Assembly: GCA_010365215.1 (NCBI GenBank)
Contig: JAAFGT010000005.1
Coordinates: 1-64,000, forward strand
Origin: Acidipila sp.
GTDB taxonomy: Bacteria; Acidobacteriota; Terriglobia; Acidiferrales; UBA7541
Direction: 5' to 3'
Length of the DNA stretch: 64,000 bases
In this document: positions 45,338 to 52,889 of the stretch, piece after piece
Layout: every line of letters begins with the position of its first letter
Numbering within the stretch: the stretch's first letter is position 1
The notes under the pieces: generated by a model
What the model saw: the letters and a program-made list of their open reading frames with translations, nothing else
Database searches by the model: none
What the model was told of the DNA's origin: nothing
Made by a program: the position numbers and the translations under genes

Positions 45338-46231
45338 TCATCCGCGCACAGTTAGAACCGGGCACTTCGCCCGCGCTATGATCTGGTGAGCCACGGCGCC
45401 TCCCAGATGAGTGGCGGCTCCGGGAAATCCTTCTTCGCCACGCACTCCCAGCACGATCAGATCCGCGTGCCGCCTACCGGCCACTTCGAGGATCTTCTCG
45501 GCCACATTCCCTTTTTCGATCACGAATTCCGGCCGGCACCACAGTCCGGCCTCTTCCGGCACCAGGCTGCGCATCGCACGGAGTGTGGGCTCGGTATACT
45601 CCGCCGGGTCGATAACTCCAGTGGCCTTCGCATCTGCCCACACGTGCAAAAGCGTCAACCGCGCTTCATTCTCCTCCGCCAAGGACACTGCATAGTGCCT
45701 GGCCGCCTGGGGCTCCGGGGTGAGAGCCGTCGGATAGAGAATCTCGTCCAACTTCAGCGCAAGTTCCGGGTCAGCGGAAATGTGCGGACCCACCGTCAAC
45801 ACCGGACATGAGGCGCGCCGGATGATCTCTTCGGCCGTGGAACCCAGCAGCATCTTTTCAATTCCCGTGCGGCCCCGTGTGCCGATTACAAGGAGGTCGA
45901 TATCGCTTCCCTGAGTGACTTCTTCCAGGACTGGCCAGATGTCGCCCTGACTCACGACGACACGGTGGCGCACACCCATCAGTCGTTCCTCTAGGCGGCG
46001 AGCGTTTTCTCTAGCCGCCGTTTCCTGCTCTTCAGCGAGGACCGTCCAGCTCGCGGTTGGCGCACCCGGAAAAACATCGAAGGGTCTCACGTGCAATCCG
46101 TGCAGGGTGGCTCCATAACGCCGCGCGATTTGGATCGCGAAGGGCAAAGCTGCATCGGCCGCGGGAGAGAAGTCGGTCATGAACAAGATGTTTTTGAGAG
46201 CGATTCGCGTTTGGCAATCGAGCGTCTTCAT
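45338..46231 (-). CDS. Tandem-domain universal stress protein
   Basis: A 297-aa protein with two Usp domains. The first has the ATP-binding signature 'GTRGRTGIEKMLLGSTAEEI', with G-x2-G-x9-GS intact. The second has 'GVRGEEGFPGAATHLGG', where the GS end is altered, so it may not bind ATP. Such proteins respond to starvation, hypoxia or redox stress. It is the first gene of the minus-strand run usp, ATPase, acyl-CoA synthetase, and its promoter region holds two Crp-type operators. The ATG has GAGGTGG three bases upstream. Confidence 0.93.
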   Translation of the reverse strand: MKTLDCQTRIALKNILFMTDFSPAADAALPFAIQIARRYGATLHGLHVRPFDVFPGAPTASWTVLAEEQETAARENARRLEERLMGVRHRVVVSQGDIWPVLEEVTQGSDIDLLVIGTRGRTGIEKMLLGSTAEEIIRRASCPVLTVGPHISADPELALKLDEILYPTALTPEPQAARHYAVSLAEENEARLTLLHVWADAKATGVIDPAEYTEPTLRAMRSLVPEEAGLWCRPEFVIEKGNVAEKILEVAGRRHADLIVLGVRGEEGFPGAATHLGGAVAHQIIARAKCPVLTVRG

Positions 46232-46280
46232 GGGCCACCTCACTTATGATTCAAGCTACTCCCTGAGTGACGGGCGCGCG

Positions 46281-46294
46281 GTGATGCTGGTCAC
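46281..46294. promoter_or_regulatory. Crp-type operator B1 (GTGAT-N4-GTCAC)
   Basis: GTGATgctgGTCAC, one mismatch from perfect. Its centre (46287.5) is 41.5 bp from a predicted minus-strand start at 46246, though the -10 there (TAGCTT) is poor. It lies 22 bp from operator B2. Confidence 0.65.
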
Positions 46295-46302
46295 ATGGAA
46301 TC

Positions 46303-46316
46303 GTGACTGCCGTCAC
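46303..46316. promoter_or_regulatory. Crp-type operator B2 (GTGAC-N4-GTCAC)
   Basis: Perfect palindrome GTGACtgccGTCAC, with a C before and A after. The centre (46309.5) is 41.5 bp upstream of a predicted start at 46351 that follows TACGAT (46339-46344), a class II position for the osmC-integrase unit. Confidence 0.75.
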
Positions 46317-46389
46317 ATTCCCGAAATCGCTTAGCTGCTACGATTTTAATAGCAACATGAAACAGTCAAGCAGTCTGGGAGGTGAACAG

Positions 46390-46851
46390 ATGGGAGGCCA
46401 CCACGAGTATCGCGTGAAGGCTATCGCTACGGCGGTTCGCAGCGGCGTCCTTACGGCCGATGGTATTAATCCGGAGATCTCATTCAGCGCCCCGCCGGAG
46501 TTCAACGGCCAAGCAGGGCAGTGGACGCCCGAGCATCTTTTTGTCTCGGCGGTGGCGTCCTGCTACGTGAGTACATTTTCGGGTAGCGCCGAAGCATCCA
46601 AGTTGCCGTTCGTCTCCTTCGAACTGGAAGCGGAGGGCATTCTGGCTAAAGACGAGGGAGGCTGGCGGTTCACCGAAGTGGTTCTCAGCCCGCACCTGCT
46701 GATCACGAGCGAAGAAGATCGTGAGCGCGCCATGCGTGTTCTCCAAAAGGCAGGAAAGTACTGCTTGGTGGCTCGTTCCGTGGCCTGCCCGGTGAGGCTC
46801 GAGCCGATGATTAAATTGGAATCAGAGGTTCTGGTGCTCGCCAAGAGTTGA
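46390..46851 (+). CDS. OsmC-family peroxiredoxin (Cys form)
   Basis: A 153-aa thiol peroxidase. The peroxidatic Cys is in 'FVSAVASCYVSTF' and the second Cys in 'AGKYCLVARSV'. The start at 46390 has GGAGGTG five bases upstream; earlier starts lie in the operator region. This is the ordinary Cys version of the fold that appears with TGA in place of Cys at 7.1-7.6 kb. It is divergent from the UspA gene, and the IS481-like gene follows 34 bp later. Confidence 0.93.
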   Translation: MGGHHEYRVKAIATAVRSGVLTADGINPEISFSAPPEFNGQAGQWTPEHLFVSAVASCYVSTFSGSAEASKLPFVSFELEAEGILAKDEGGWRFTEVVLSPHLLITSEEDRERAMRVLQKAGKYCLVARSVACPVRLEPMIKLESEVLVLAKS

Positions 46852-46885
46852 GCTTGTTCGAAATGTAACAATTCAGGAGGCCGCC

Positions 46886-47704
46886 GTGCCGGACACAATG
46901 GGAACGTTGGTTGAAGACTTGGAAACGCACCCGGGCAGTATTCCAGCGCGCCACCGGCGTATGCACGCGCACCTTCGCGACGGCCTTCGCCCGAGAAATG
47001 GGCGTTTGACAGGATTGACCTTCGAAACGGAAAGCCTGGAAGGCCCGTTGGGCGAACTCAAACTAGCCTTGGTCCACGGCTCTAACCACAGCCAGCACGA
47101 CCCGCAGCAGTGCGTCTCCGCTCCGTATCCAGGATTCCTGCTTTGTCAGGACAACCACTTCGTCGCCAACATAGAAGGCGTCGGCGACATCAAGGGACTC
47201 GGCAACCTGTTCCTGCACACCGTCGTCGACGCCCACTGCTCGCTGGCCTTCGCCAAGCTGTATCATTTCGGCTCCGCCGGCTCCGCGGTGGACATCCTGC
47301 AGGACCGCGTCCTGCCTTTCTACGCCCAGCAGGGCTTGAAGATCGAACGCCTGCTCACCGACAACGGGAGAGCCTACGGTCGCAAGTTTGACGCGCGCTA
47401 TCTCTATGAGGCGCTCCTGATCCAGAATAGCATTGAGCACCTGCGCTGCGACTCGCTCCCTGCCGCCGCGGATAATCCCTTGTGCGCGCAGTTCCAACGC
47501 GTCCTGGAGGAGGAATTTTTTCTTCCCGCGCTCCGTAAGAGTTTTAATCTTCATCTTGAGACTCTGCAGTGCGATCTGGATGCATTCTTGAAGCATTACA
47601 ACTGCGTGCGCCCGTGTCCCGGCGTGCGCACGCGGGGCCGAACTCCGTTCCGCGCATTTCTCGATGCGTTGGCGGCGCGACCGTCGCGTTGTGTGGTCTT
47701 ATAG
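46886..47704 (+). CDS. IS481-like integrase-fold protein lacking the catalytic Glu (likely exapted)
   Basis: A 272-aa intact frame. The rve core matches IS481 transposases: 'CQDNHFVANIEGVG' (Asp89), 'ERLLTDNGRAYG' (Asp159) and 'LDAFLKHYNCVRP...RTPFRAFLDAL'. Where IS481 has NG-[IV]-CERF, this protein has 'NPLCAQFQRVLEEEF', so the DDE Glu is Ala201. The N-terminal 80 residues do not look like the usual HTH. There are no frameshifts, and AGGAGG stands five bases before a GTG start, so it is probably expressed with osmC. No terminal inverted repeats were seen. Confidence 0.75.
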   Translation: MPDTMGTLVEDLETHPGSIPARHRRMHAHLRDGLRPRNGRLTGLTFETESLEGPLGELKLALVHGSNHSQHDPQQCVSAPYPGFLLCQDNHFVANIEGVGDIKGLGNLFLHTVVDAHCSLAFAKLYHFGSAGSAVDILQDRVLPFYAQQGLKIERLLTDNGRAYGRKFDARYLYEALLIQNSIEHLRCDSLPAAADNPLCAQFQRVLEEEFFLPALRKSFNLHLETLQCDLDAFLKHYNCVRPCPGVRTRGRTPFRAFLDALAARPSRCVVL

Positions 47705-47713
47705 ACCACCGCG

Positions 47714-47746
47714 GTGCGAAGGCAGTGCGAAGGCAGTACGAAAGAA
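47714..47746 (+). repeat. Tandem repeat 3 x 11 bp
   Basis: GTGCGAAGGCA occurs twice exactly, then GTACGAAAGAA, starting ten bases after the integrase-like stop. The unit length is one helical turn. A 12-bp palindrome, CGAGCGCGCTCG (47749-47760), follows. This may be regulatory for the downstream kinase gene, or a trace of the mobile-element ancestry. Confidence 0.6.
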
Positions 47747-47792
47747 GACGAGCGCGCTCGCGGTCTAGAATTGCATTGCCTGGCCGCGGAGC

Positions 47793-48716
47793 ATGGACAA
47801 ATCGCGAAAGTTTCTGGTTGTGGTTAACCCGGCGGCCGGACGCGGCCGTGCAGCACAGGCCCGCGCGCCCGTAGAAGCGTACTTGCGGAGTCAAGGCGTC
47901 AACGTGGACTTCATCACCACGAGGGACGCGGCGGACGCGCGGCGCCGTGCCGGAGCCGCCGCCGCCACAGGTTACACCCACGTGGTAGCGCTGGGCGGCG
48001 ACGGCACTTTTCACCAGATCCTCAATGGCGCCTTTGGAGACGAAATTGTCCTGGGGCTGCTTCCCGCGGGCGGCGGCAATGACCTCGCGCGCGCTCTGGA
48101 CCTGCCCCGCGACGCCGTCGCTGCCGCACATACTCTGCTGCATTCGCCCATACGAACAGTGGACGTGCTGCGCGTACATTCCGCGAACGGCCCCAACATT
48201 TTTTACGTTGGCGCGGGAGGTCTGGGTCTGGACGCAGACGCCGCGCGACTGGCCAATGGCCGTTATCGCCGCTTCCCCGGGATGTTGCGCTACATCGCAG
48301 CTGCACTGGAAGCTTTCCGCAAGTTTCGTCCCTTCGCGCTCGATCTCATCGTCGATGGCGTACCTGCAAGAGCGGAGGTGCTGCTCATTGCCGTGGCCAA
48401 TTCACCCAGCTACGGCTCGGGCGTTATTGTGGCGCCTTCGGCTGAAATCGATGACGGCTGGATGGACCTGATGCTGCTGGTGGCCCCACTCGGCTGGAGA
48501 CAGATTATCGACGGCCTGATTCTTGCCCAGGTCTCCGGCGACATCCGCTGGCCGGAAATTCGGAGGATGCGAGCCCGGCGCATAAGTCTGGCGGCCGGCC
48601 GCGCCGCCGCGTTTCATGGGGATGGCGAGATTCTTGCCGAGGCGCCAGTGGAAGTTGAAGTGTGTCCGCTATCCGTGCGCATCGTCGCGCCCCATGCACA
48701 GAAAGCGCAATTGTAG
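47793..48716 (+). CDS. Diacylglycerol/lipid kinase family protein (DagK/YegS-like)
   Basis: A 307-aa soluble lipid kinase. The nucleotide-binding 'VVNPAAGRGRAAQ' and 'VALGGDGTFHQILNG' are family hallmarks, along with 'LLPAGGGNDLARALDLP'. It would phosphorylate diacylglycerol or a similar lipid with ATP. GCGGAG precedes the ATG. It may or may not share a transcript with the integrase-like gene 88 bp upstream. Confidence 0.92.
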   Translation: MDKSRKFLVVVNPAAGRGRAAQARAPVEAYLRSQGVNVDFITTRDAADARRRAGAAAATGYTHVVALGGDGTFHQILNGAFGDEIVLGLLPAGGGNDLARALDLPRDAVAAAHTLLHSPIRTVDVLRVHSANGPNIFYVGAGGLGLDADAARLANGRYRRFPGMLRYIAAALEAFRKFRPFALDLIVDGVPARAEVLLIAVANSPSYGSGVIVAPSAEIDDGWMDLMLLVAPLGWRQIIDGLILAQVSGDIRWPEIRRMRARRISLAAGRAAAFHGDGEILAEAPVEVEVCPLSVRIVAPHAQKAQL

Positions 48717-48832
48717 TTTCAAACTGAGCTGTGCGGGTCAGGCGGAACTGAGAGGAAGGATCGAAGTGCCAGCCAAACTGAGGTCCGAGCCAAAGTGCGG
48801 CTCGAGCTTATCGGCTGCTTTCTATCTCTGAC

Positions 48833-49183
48833 CTACTTCTTATCCACCTTGAGCTGAATAATGATTTCGTTGCGGGACTCAAGCGTCGAAATACTGCGCT
48901 TGGCGGACGACATGCCCTGATGCTCGGCGTGAATTTCGTAATCGACGTTAGGGTCTAGACCGCTGAAGCGATACGATCCGCCGTCATCGGCAATATGGGT
49001 GCTCACCTTCTGGGTCTTCATGTTCTCCAGATACACAATGGCCGTGGGCAAAGGCTTCTCGTCTCGATCGACCACCTGGCCGCGGACCGTGCGGAGTGGC
49101 GACTCTTTTTGTGCGCTGGCAGAAAAAGCCACGAGCGCAATCACCACGATAAGCAGCGCGTAAAATTGGCGTTTCATTTTCAT
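48833..49183 (-). CDS. Secreted carboxypeptidase-regulatory-like domain protein
   Basis: A 116-aa protein with a signal peptide (1-24, ending 'AFSASAQ') and one Ig-like carboxypeptidase regulatory domain: 'VRGQVVDRDEKPLPTAIVYLEN', then 'DDGGSYRFSGLDPNVDYEI'. These domains occur as small binding modules or in TonB-linked proteins. A similar small protein lies next to it. No partner is evident. Confidence 0.85.
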   Translation of the reverse strand: MKMKRQFYALLIVVIALVAFSASAQKESPLRTVRGQVVDRDEKPLPTAIVYLENMKTQKVSTHIADDGGSYRFSGLDPNVDYEIHAEHQGMSSAKRSISTLESRNEIIIQLKVDKK

Positions 49184-49253
49184 TGTTCCTCTTGTGTTTC
49201 TCCGTCCATGGCCGTTTAACGGCAGCCGAGCGATTAGCTATCAACTGCTTGTT

Positions 49254-49649
49254 TTACAGTGATTTAGCGGGAGCCGCTATCTCTCCCTGTTTATTAGATG
49301 CAGTTTCGAGGTGAAGCGTCAGGTCTACCCGGTTGGTCACCCGCGCGTCGACCTTCTGCGTCAGCGTGCGGAAGCCTTTGGCGGATACGGTCAGCTCGTA
49401 TTCTTCGCCTTGCGGGACACGCATGGCGAACTCGCCACGCCGGTCGGAACGCGCTTGCCAGCGCTCTTTTTTCTCGCCGGCGCGCCGCAGGCGGGCTTCC
49501 GCTCCGGGCAGCAAGCGTCCCTGAGGAGTGAAAACAGTGGCGAAAACAATGAAGGGCGGCGTACTCTTTTTGTCCGCTGCAAGGCCAAGACTCGCGGCAT
49601 GGGCCGCGAACGCCAAGGCCAACACCAGCATTGCGCGGTAAACTCTCAT
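49254..49649 (-). CDS. Secreted carboxypeptidase-regulatory/PEGA-like protein
   Basis: A 131-aa exported protein: signal peptide about 1-24, then 'FATVFTPQGRLLPGAEARLRR', 'SDRRGEFAMRVPQGEEYEL' and 'VSAKGFRTLTQKVDARV', the Ig-like carboxypeptidase regulatory pattern. It is a paralogue in fold of the neighbour 70 bp downstream. The role is unknown. Confidence 0.82.
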   Translation of the reverse strand: MRVYRAMLVLALAFAAHAASLGLAADKKSTPPFIVFATVFTPQGRLLPGAEARLRRAGEKKERWQARSDRRGEFAMRVPQGEEYELTVSAKGFRTLTQKVDARVTNRVDLTLHLETASNKQGEIAAPAKSL

Positions 49650-49723
49650 ACGAGTCGGTAGGATGGCATGGAAGGTAAAAGAGATGCAGGAGTAGGCCGG
49701 TTGACCATGGCTGATCGACGAGC

Positions 49724-49948
49724 CTAGGTCTCTTCTTCGACCTCTTCCTCCTCGTCCTCTTCGTCGTCTTCCTTTTCTTCTTTGGTGCCGGCTTCCTCTT
49801 CCTCGTCGGAAATAACGTTTACCTGGACCGGCTTGGTTTTCGTGACTTCCAGCTCTACCTCACACTCCGGGCAAGCCAGAACTTCGCCTTCTTCCACTTC
49901 ATCCTCTTCCAGATCGATCACGCCGCCGCATTCGGGACATCTGACCAC
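49724..49948 (-). CDS. LysW-like zinc-ribbon carrier protein with an extended acidic tail
   Basis: A 74-aa protein. The N-terminus 'VRCPECGGVIDLEEDEVEEG' with 'ACPECEVELEV' matches the amino-group carrier LysW (two CPxC pairs). True LysW is about 54 aa and ends EDWGE, where the last Glu is linked to the substrate. Here the tail has about 30 acidic residues and ends 'EEVEEET'. No lysX, lysZ or argX-like gene is nearby. The start is the GTG behind AGGAGG (7 bases); the longer frame to 49978 is less likely. Confidence 0.82.
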   Translation of the reverse strand: MVRCPECGGVIDLEEDEVEEGEVLACPECEVELEVTKTKPVQVNVISDEEEEAGTKEEKEDDEEDEEEEVEEET

Positions 49949-50047
49949 GTCGAGACCTCCTCTCGAGATTCGTTCCACTCTGGTGGGCGTATTATATACC
50001 TATGGGGTCAAGCCTTTGTCTATACCGCTTGAAGCCTATGGGGCGGA

Positions 50048-50587
50048 TTGAAAAACAGCAGGAACTACCCCAACGAAGCGGGCGCCGAGCTCAAAAGCAT
50101 GCTGGAAAAACCGAAGCACAACTCGCGCGAATACCCAGGACGTCCCATCGTGGGTGTCGGAGGCGTGGTGATTGAAAACGGACGCGCGCTGCTCATCCGC
50201 CGCGGGTCTGAGCCGCTCAAGGGGCAGTGGTCCATTCCCGGCGGCACACTGGAAACCGGCGAAACTCTCGAACAGGGGGTAATTCGGGAGATGGCCGAAG
50301 AGACCGGCCTGCAAGTCCGCGTGATAGAGCTGATCGAAGTATTCGAGCGCATCATGCGAGATGCCGAAGACCGCGCGCAGTATCACTTCGTGATCGTGGA
50401 CTATCTTTGCGAAAATGCCGTTTCGACCCAGCGCCCGCAAGCCGCCAGCGACGTCACGGACATTGCCTGGGCCGGCGAAGACGAGCTGGAACCATTCACG
50501 CTGACTCCCACCGCGACCCGAATTCTAAAAAAAGCCTTCGCGATGGACAGGCTGCGCGGAGCCCCCGACGTGTCCTCCAGATCGTGA
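50048..50587 (+). CDS. Nudix hydrolase
   Basis: A 179-aa pyrophosphohydrolase of nucleotide-like substrates. The Nudix box is intact: 'GGTLETGETLEQGVIREMAE' followed by ETGL, with the metal-binding REVAEE-type Glu residues. 'GQWSIPGG' precedes it. The substrate cannot be read. The start at 50048 is a TTG; an ATG at 50099 is possible. It diverges from the LysW-like gene. Confidence 0.92.
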   Translation: MKNSRNYPNEAGAELKSMLEKPKHNSREYPGRPIVGVGGVVIENGRALLIRRGSEPLKGQWSIPGGTLETGETLEQGVIREMAEETGLQVRVIELIEVFERIMRDAEDRAQYHFVIVDYLCENAVSTQRPQAASDVTDIAWAGEDELEPFTLTPTATRILKKAFAMDRLRGAPDVSSRS

Positions 50588-50693
50588 TCTTGTTTCTGAT
50601 GATCCTGAGCGCAGTGAGAAAACGCCGCAGCAAAGTGCTGGATATTACTGAAATTCGCAACTGACCACACGATGCCCCGAGCCCTTTAGCAAC

Positions 50694-50990
50694 TCAAAAG
50701 CCTGCTATGTAGAGCGCCCCACAAGCGGCTAGCCACGCGAGCGCCTGGAGCCCCAGCACCGGCAAGATCCGCACGAACGACTGGCTTCCCGCCGCCGCGA
50801 TGTACAGTACGATGATCGGGATCTGCGCAACCATCAGTATCTGGAAGACGTGCGCCTCCCAGCCTTCGTCTTGGGGTGGATGTGCGCCATATTTAGCGAT
50901 CCCGTAGAGCACAATGGCCAAAGCAACCAGCGACATGGCGATTGGAGCGTAGCCCGCCGCGCGCTTCATTCGCTCATCCATGAGAGTCAC
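50694..50990 (-). CDS. Small membrane protein
   Basis: A 98-aa hydrophobic protein with three TM helices, at about residues 13-33 ('APIAMSLVALAIVLYGI'), 47-68 and 75-97. Not recognised. It lies downstream of uppS on the same strand (28 bp) and could be co-transcribed with it. Confidence 0.7.
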   Translation of the reverse strand: MTLMDERMKRAAGYAPIAMSLVALAIVLYGIAKYGAHPPQDEGWEAHVFQILMVAQIPIIVLYIAAAGSQSFVRILPVLGLQALAWLAACGALYIAGF

Positions 50991-51018
50991 TCCCGTTTCT
51001 GCTTACCACCCTGGTTAT

Positions 51019-51777
51019 CTACCCCGCCGCCGCATCAGGCACGCGCCCGAACCGCCGTTCTCGCCGATGGAATTCCGCTACCGCTGCATCCAGATCTGCC
51101 GCGGTGAAGTCCGGCCACGCCCGCTCGGTAAAGAAAAGTTCGGCATAAGCGCACTCCCACAGCAGGAAGTCGCTCAGGCGCTGCTCCCCTCCCGTGCGAA
51201 TCAGCAGGTCGACGTTAGGAGCAGGCGGCGTGTCCGTGCCGTCCAGCAGACGCGCGAAGGCATCAGGAGAAATTTCCAGCGCGGTATAGAGCCGGCACGC
51301 CGACCTCAAAATTGCTTCGCGCGCGGAATAGTCGAGGGCCAGGCGCAACTCCAATCGCTCGCATCGCGACGTGGCCTGCTCCGCCGACTCCACCGCGGCG
51401 CGCAAATCGCCGGGCAGCCGGTCGCGGCGACCCAGGACGCGCAGCCGCACGCCAGATTCCGTCCAGCCGCGAACGTCCTGCTGCAGATACTGTTCCAGGA
51501 CGCGGAGAATTCCGCGCACCTCGGCGTGTGGCCGTTCCCAGTTCGCTGAGGAAAATGCAAAGAACGTGAGCATGTCGATCCCCAGTGCGGGCGCTCGCGC
51601 CACCACGCGGCGGACTGCTTCCACCCCGGCGCCGTGCCCGCTCTCGCGCGGCAAGCCACGAGCACGGGCCCAGCGGCCGTTGCCATCGGGCACGATGGCG
51701 ACGTGAAATTTCGCTTTCTGGGAATATCCCTGAGGCTTTCGCCGGCTCACATCGTTTCGTGAATTACTCTGTGTCAT
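51019..51777 (-). CDS. uppS: Undecaprenyl diphosphate synthase (cis-prenyltransferase)
   Basis: A 252-aa enzyme that adds eight isopentenyl units to FPP to give the C55 carrier for peptidoglycan and O-antigen. 'VAIVPDGNGRWARARG' contains the catalytic Asp; 'FFAFSSANWERP' and 'LLIRTGGEQRLSDFLLWE' are the other signatures. Other cis-prenyltransferase chain lengths cannot be excluded. Confidence 0.93.
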   Translation of the reverse strand: MTQSNSRNDVSRRKPQGYSQKAKFHVAIVPDGNGRWARARGLPRESGHGAGVEAVRRVVARAPALGIDMLTFFAFSSANWERPHAEVRGILRVLEQYLQQDVRGWTESGVRLRVLGRRDRLPGDLRAAVESAEQATSRCERLELRLALDYSAREAILRSACRLYTALEISPDAFARLLDGTDTPPAPNVDLLIRTGGEQRLSDFLLWECAYAELFFTERAWPDFTAADLDAAVAEFHRRERRFGRVPDAAAG

Positions 51778-51805
51778 AAAGTAAATACCCAAAAAAAGAG
51801 CGGGA

Positions 51806-52186
51806 CTATCGTTCCCGCGCGGCGCGAATGAGCGCCTCCATATGATTCAAATACCGCTCCAGCGCCTGCCGGCCCGCAGGGGTGAGCCGGTACACCGTTC
51901 GCGGCATTCGCTGGTGAAAAGACTTGGTACAGGCTACGTAGCGGGCTTCTTCCAGCTTGCGCGCGTGCACGCTCAGATTTCCGTCCGTCGCCTCCAGCAG
52001 TTTCTTTAGCTCGCTGAAGGATAGAGAATCATTCACCGCCAGCGCGCTGACGATGGCCAGGCGTGTACGCTCGTGGATCAGGCGGTCGAAATCGAGAGAG
52101 TGGGCGTGCCCGCGCACCTCGCCGGTGATTTTTTTTTCCACCAGCTTTTCGCCACGGACCTGCCGGACTGCGGTCGTTTTAGCCAC
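51806..52186 (-). CDS. Winged-helix transcriptional regulator
   Basis: A 126-aa DNA-binding protein. 'RLAIVSALAVNDSLSFSELK' and 'ATDGNLSVHARKLEEARYV' form the winged helix-turn-helix seen in short MarR/PadR-like regulators. The start is a GTG with GGAGG four bases upstream, overlapping the end of the membrane-protein gene by 8 bp. Coupling of such a regulator with a small membrane protein is a common bacterial arrangement, suggesting it controls its own operon. Confidence 0.85.
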   Translation of the reverse strand: MAKTTAVRQVRGEKLVEKKITGEVRGHAHSLDFDRLIHERTRLAIVSALAVNDSLSFSELKKLLEATDGNLSVHARKLEEARYVACTKSFHQRMPRTVYRLTPAGRQALERYLNHMEALIRAARER

Positions 52187-52793
52187 CGTGCCTCCGCGCA
52201 ATGATCGCGCCGAAGAGGATTTGCAGCCCCCCGAAGCCTGCGGCCATGAAAGCATCGCCCCAAGCCACGGGCGAGAACAGGGCCACGGCTCCGAGTACCA
52301 TAAAACACAATCCCATCAGCGGAACGATCTGGATGGAGAACGCCCCGGCCGTTACCACCGCCGTGCCGTAGAGCAGTAGCCACGCCCCGGGCAGATCGCC
52401 ACGCAAGCCTGCACGAAAAAGCACCGCGGTCAGCAGCGCGCCTGCTGCCAAGGGCGGCACGAAGGCCAGCGCAAATTTACGGCCCGGACCGGCGAAGAGC
52501 GGCATCTGCGCAGCGCGCGATTTGCCGGCCGCTGTCCACAAGGCTATGCAGCAGGCAGCGACTGCCTCTGCCAGCCAAGTCACCAGCCAGGCCTCCGGTC
52601 TGGTCTGCTGTGCGGCAATGGCCGCCGCACCCAACGCGGTGAGGCCCATAACTACTCCACCCCAGCCGGGCACGGCGGTAAACGATCCGGCGCGCTCCAT
52701 AGTTTCGCGAATAAATCGCAGGTTATCGCGCGCGCGGTCATCGAGGGAGATGGGCTGAGGCCCGGCAGCGCGGGGGGATTGGGAAGGTGCCAT
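52179..52793 (-). CDS. Membrane protein co-transcribed with the winged-helix regulator
   Basis: A 204-aa protein with about six TM helices after a soluble N-terminal region of 40 residues ('LRFIRETMERAGSFTAVPGWG'). The latter is typical of a family found next to PadR-like regulators. The transporter or sensor role is unknown. A consensus-like sigma-70 promoter ends seven bases before the ATG. Confidence 0.8.
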   Translation of the reverse strand: MAPSQSPRAAGPQPISLDDRARDNLRFIRETMERAGSFTAVPGWGGVVMGLTALGAAAIAAQQTRPEAWLVTWLAEAVAACCIALWTAAGKSRAAQMPLFAGPGRKFALAFVPPLAAGALLTAVLFRAGLRGDLPGAWLLLYGTAVVTAGAFSIQIVPLMGLCFMVLGAVALFSPVAWGDAFMAAGFGGLQILFGAIIARRHGG

Positions 52794-52799
52794 GAGTGG

Positions 52800-52827
52800 A
52801 TTCTAGCTTGACGGCGTTTTTTGTCAA
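52800..52827 (-). promoter_or_regulatory. Sigma-70-type promoter of a predicted leaderless transcript
   Basis: On the minus strand, TTGACA (52827-52822) and TAGAAT (52805-52800) are separated by 16 bp, close to consensus. The ATG of the membrane-protein gene begins seven bases after the -10, where transcription is expected to start, so the mRNA may have no 5' leader. AAGTACTT overlaps the -35 and AGTTAACT lies further upstream; both are palindromes and possible operators. Confidence 0.65.
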
Positions 52828-52889
52828 GTACTTTGTTATGCAGAGTTAACTGCTATTTTCCAATCGCTTTTTGCTGAATGCGCGGCGAC

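Noticed and set aside
46303-46389. N-terminal extension of OsmC from a GTG at 46303
   Set aside because: The GTG is part of the operator palindrome; the ATG at 46390 has GGAGGTG correctly spaced.
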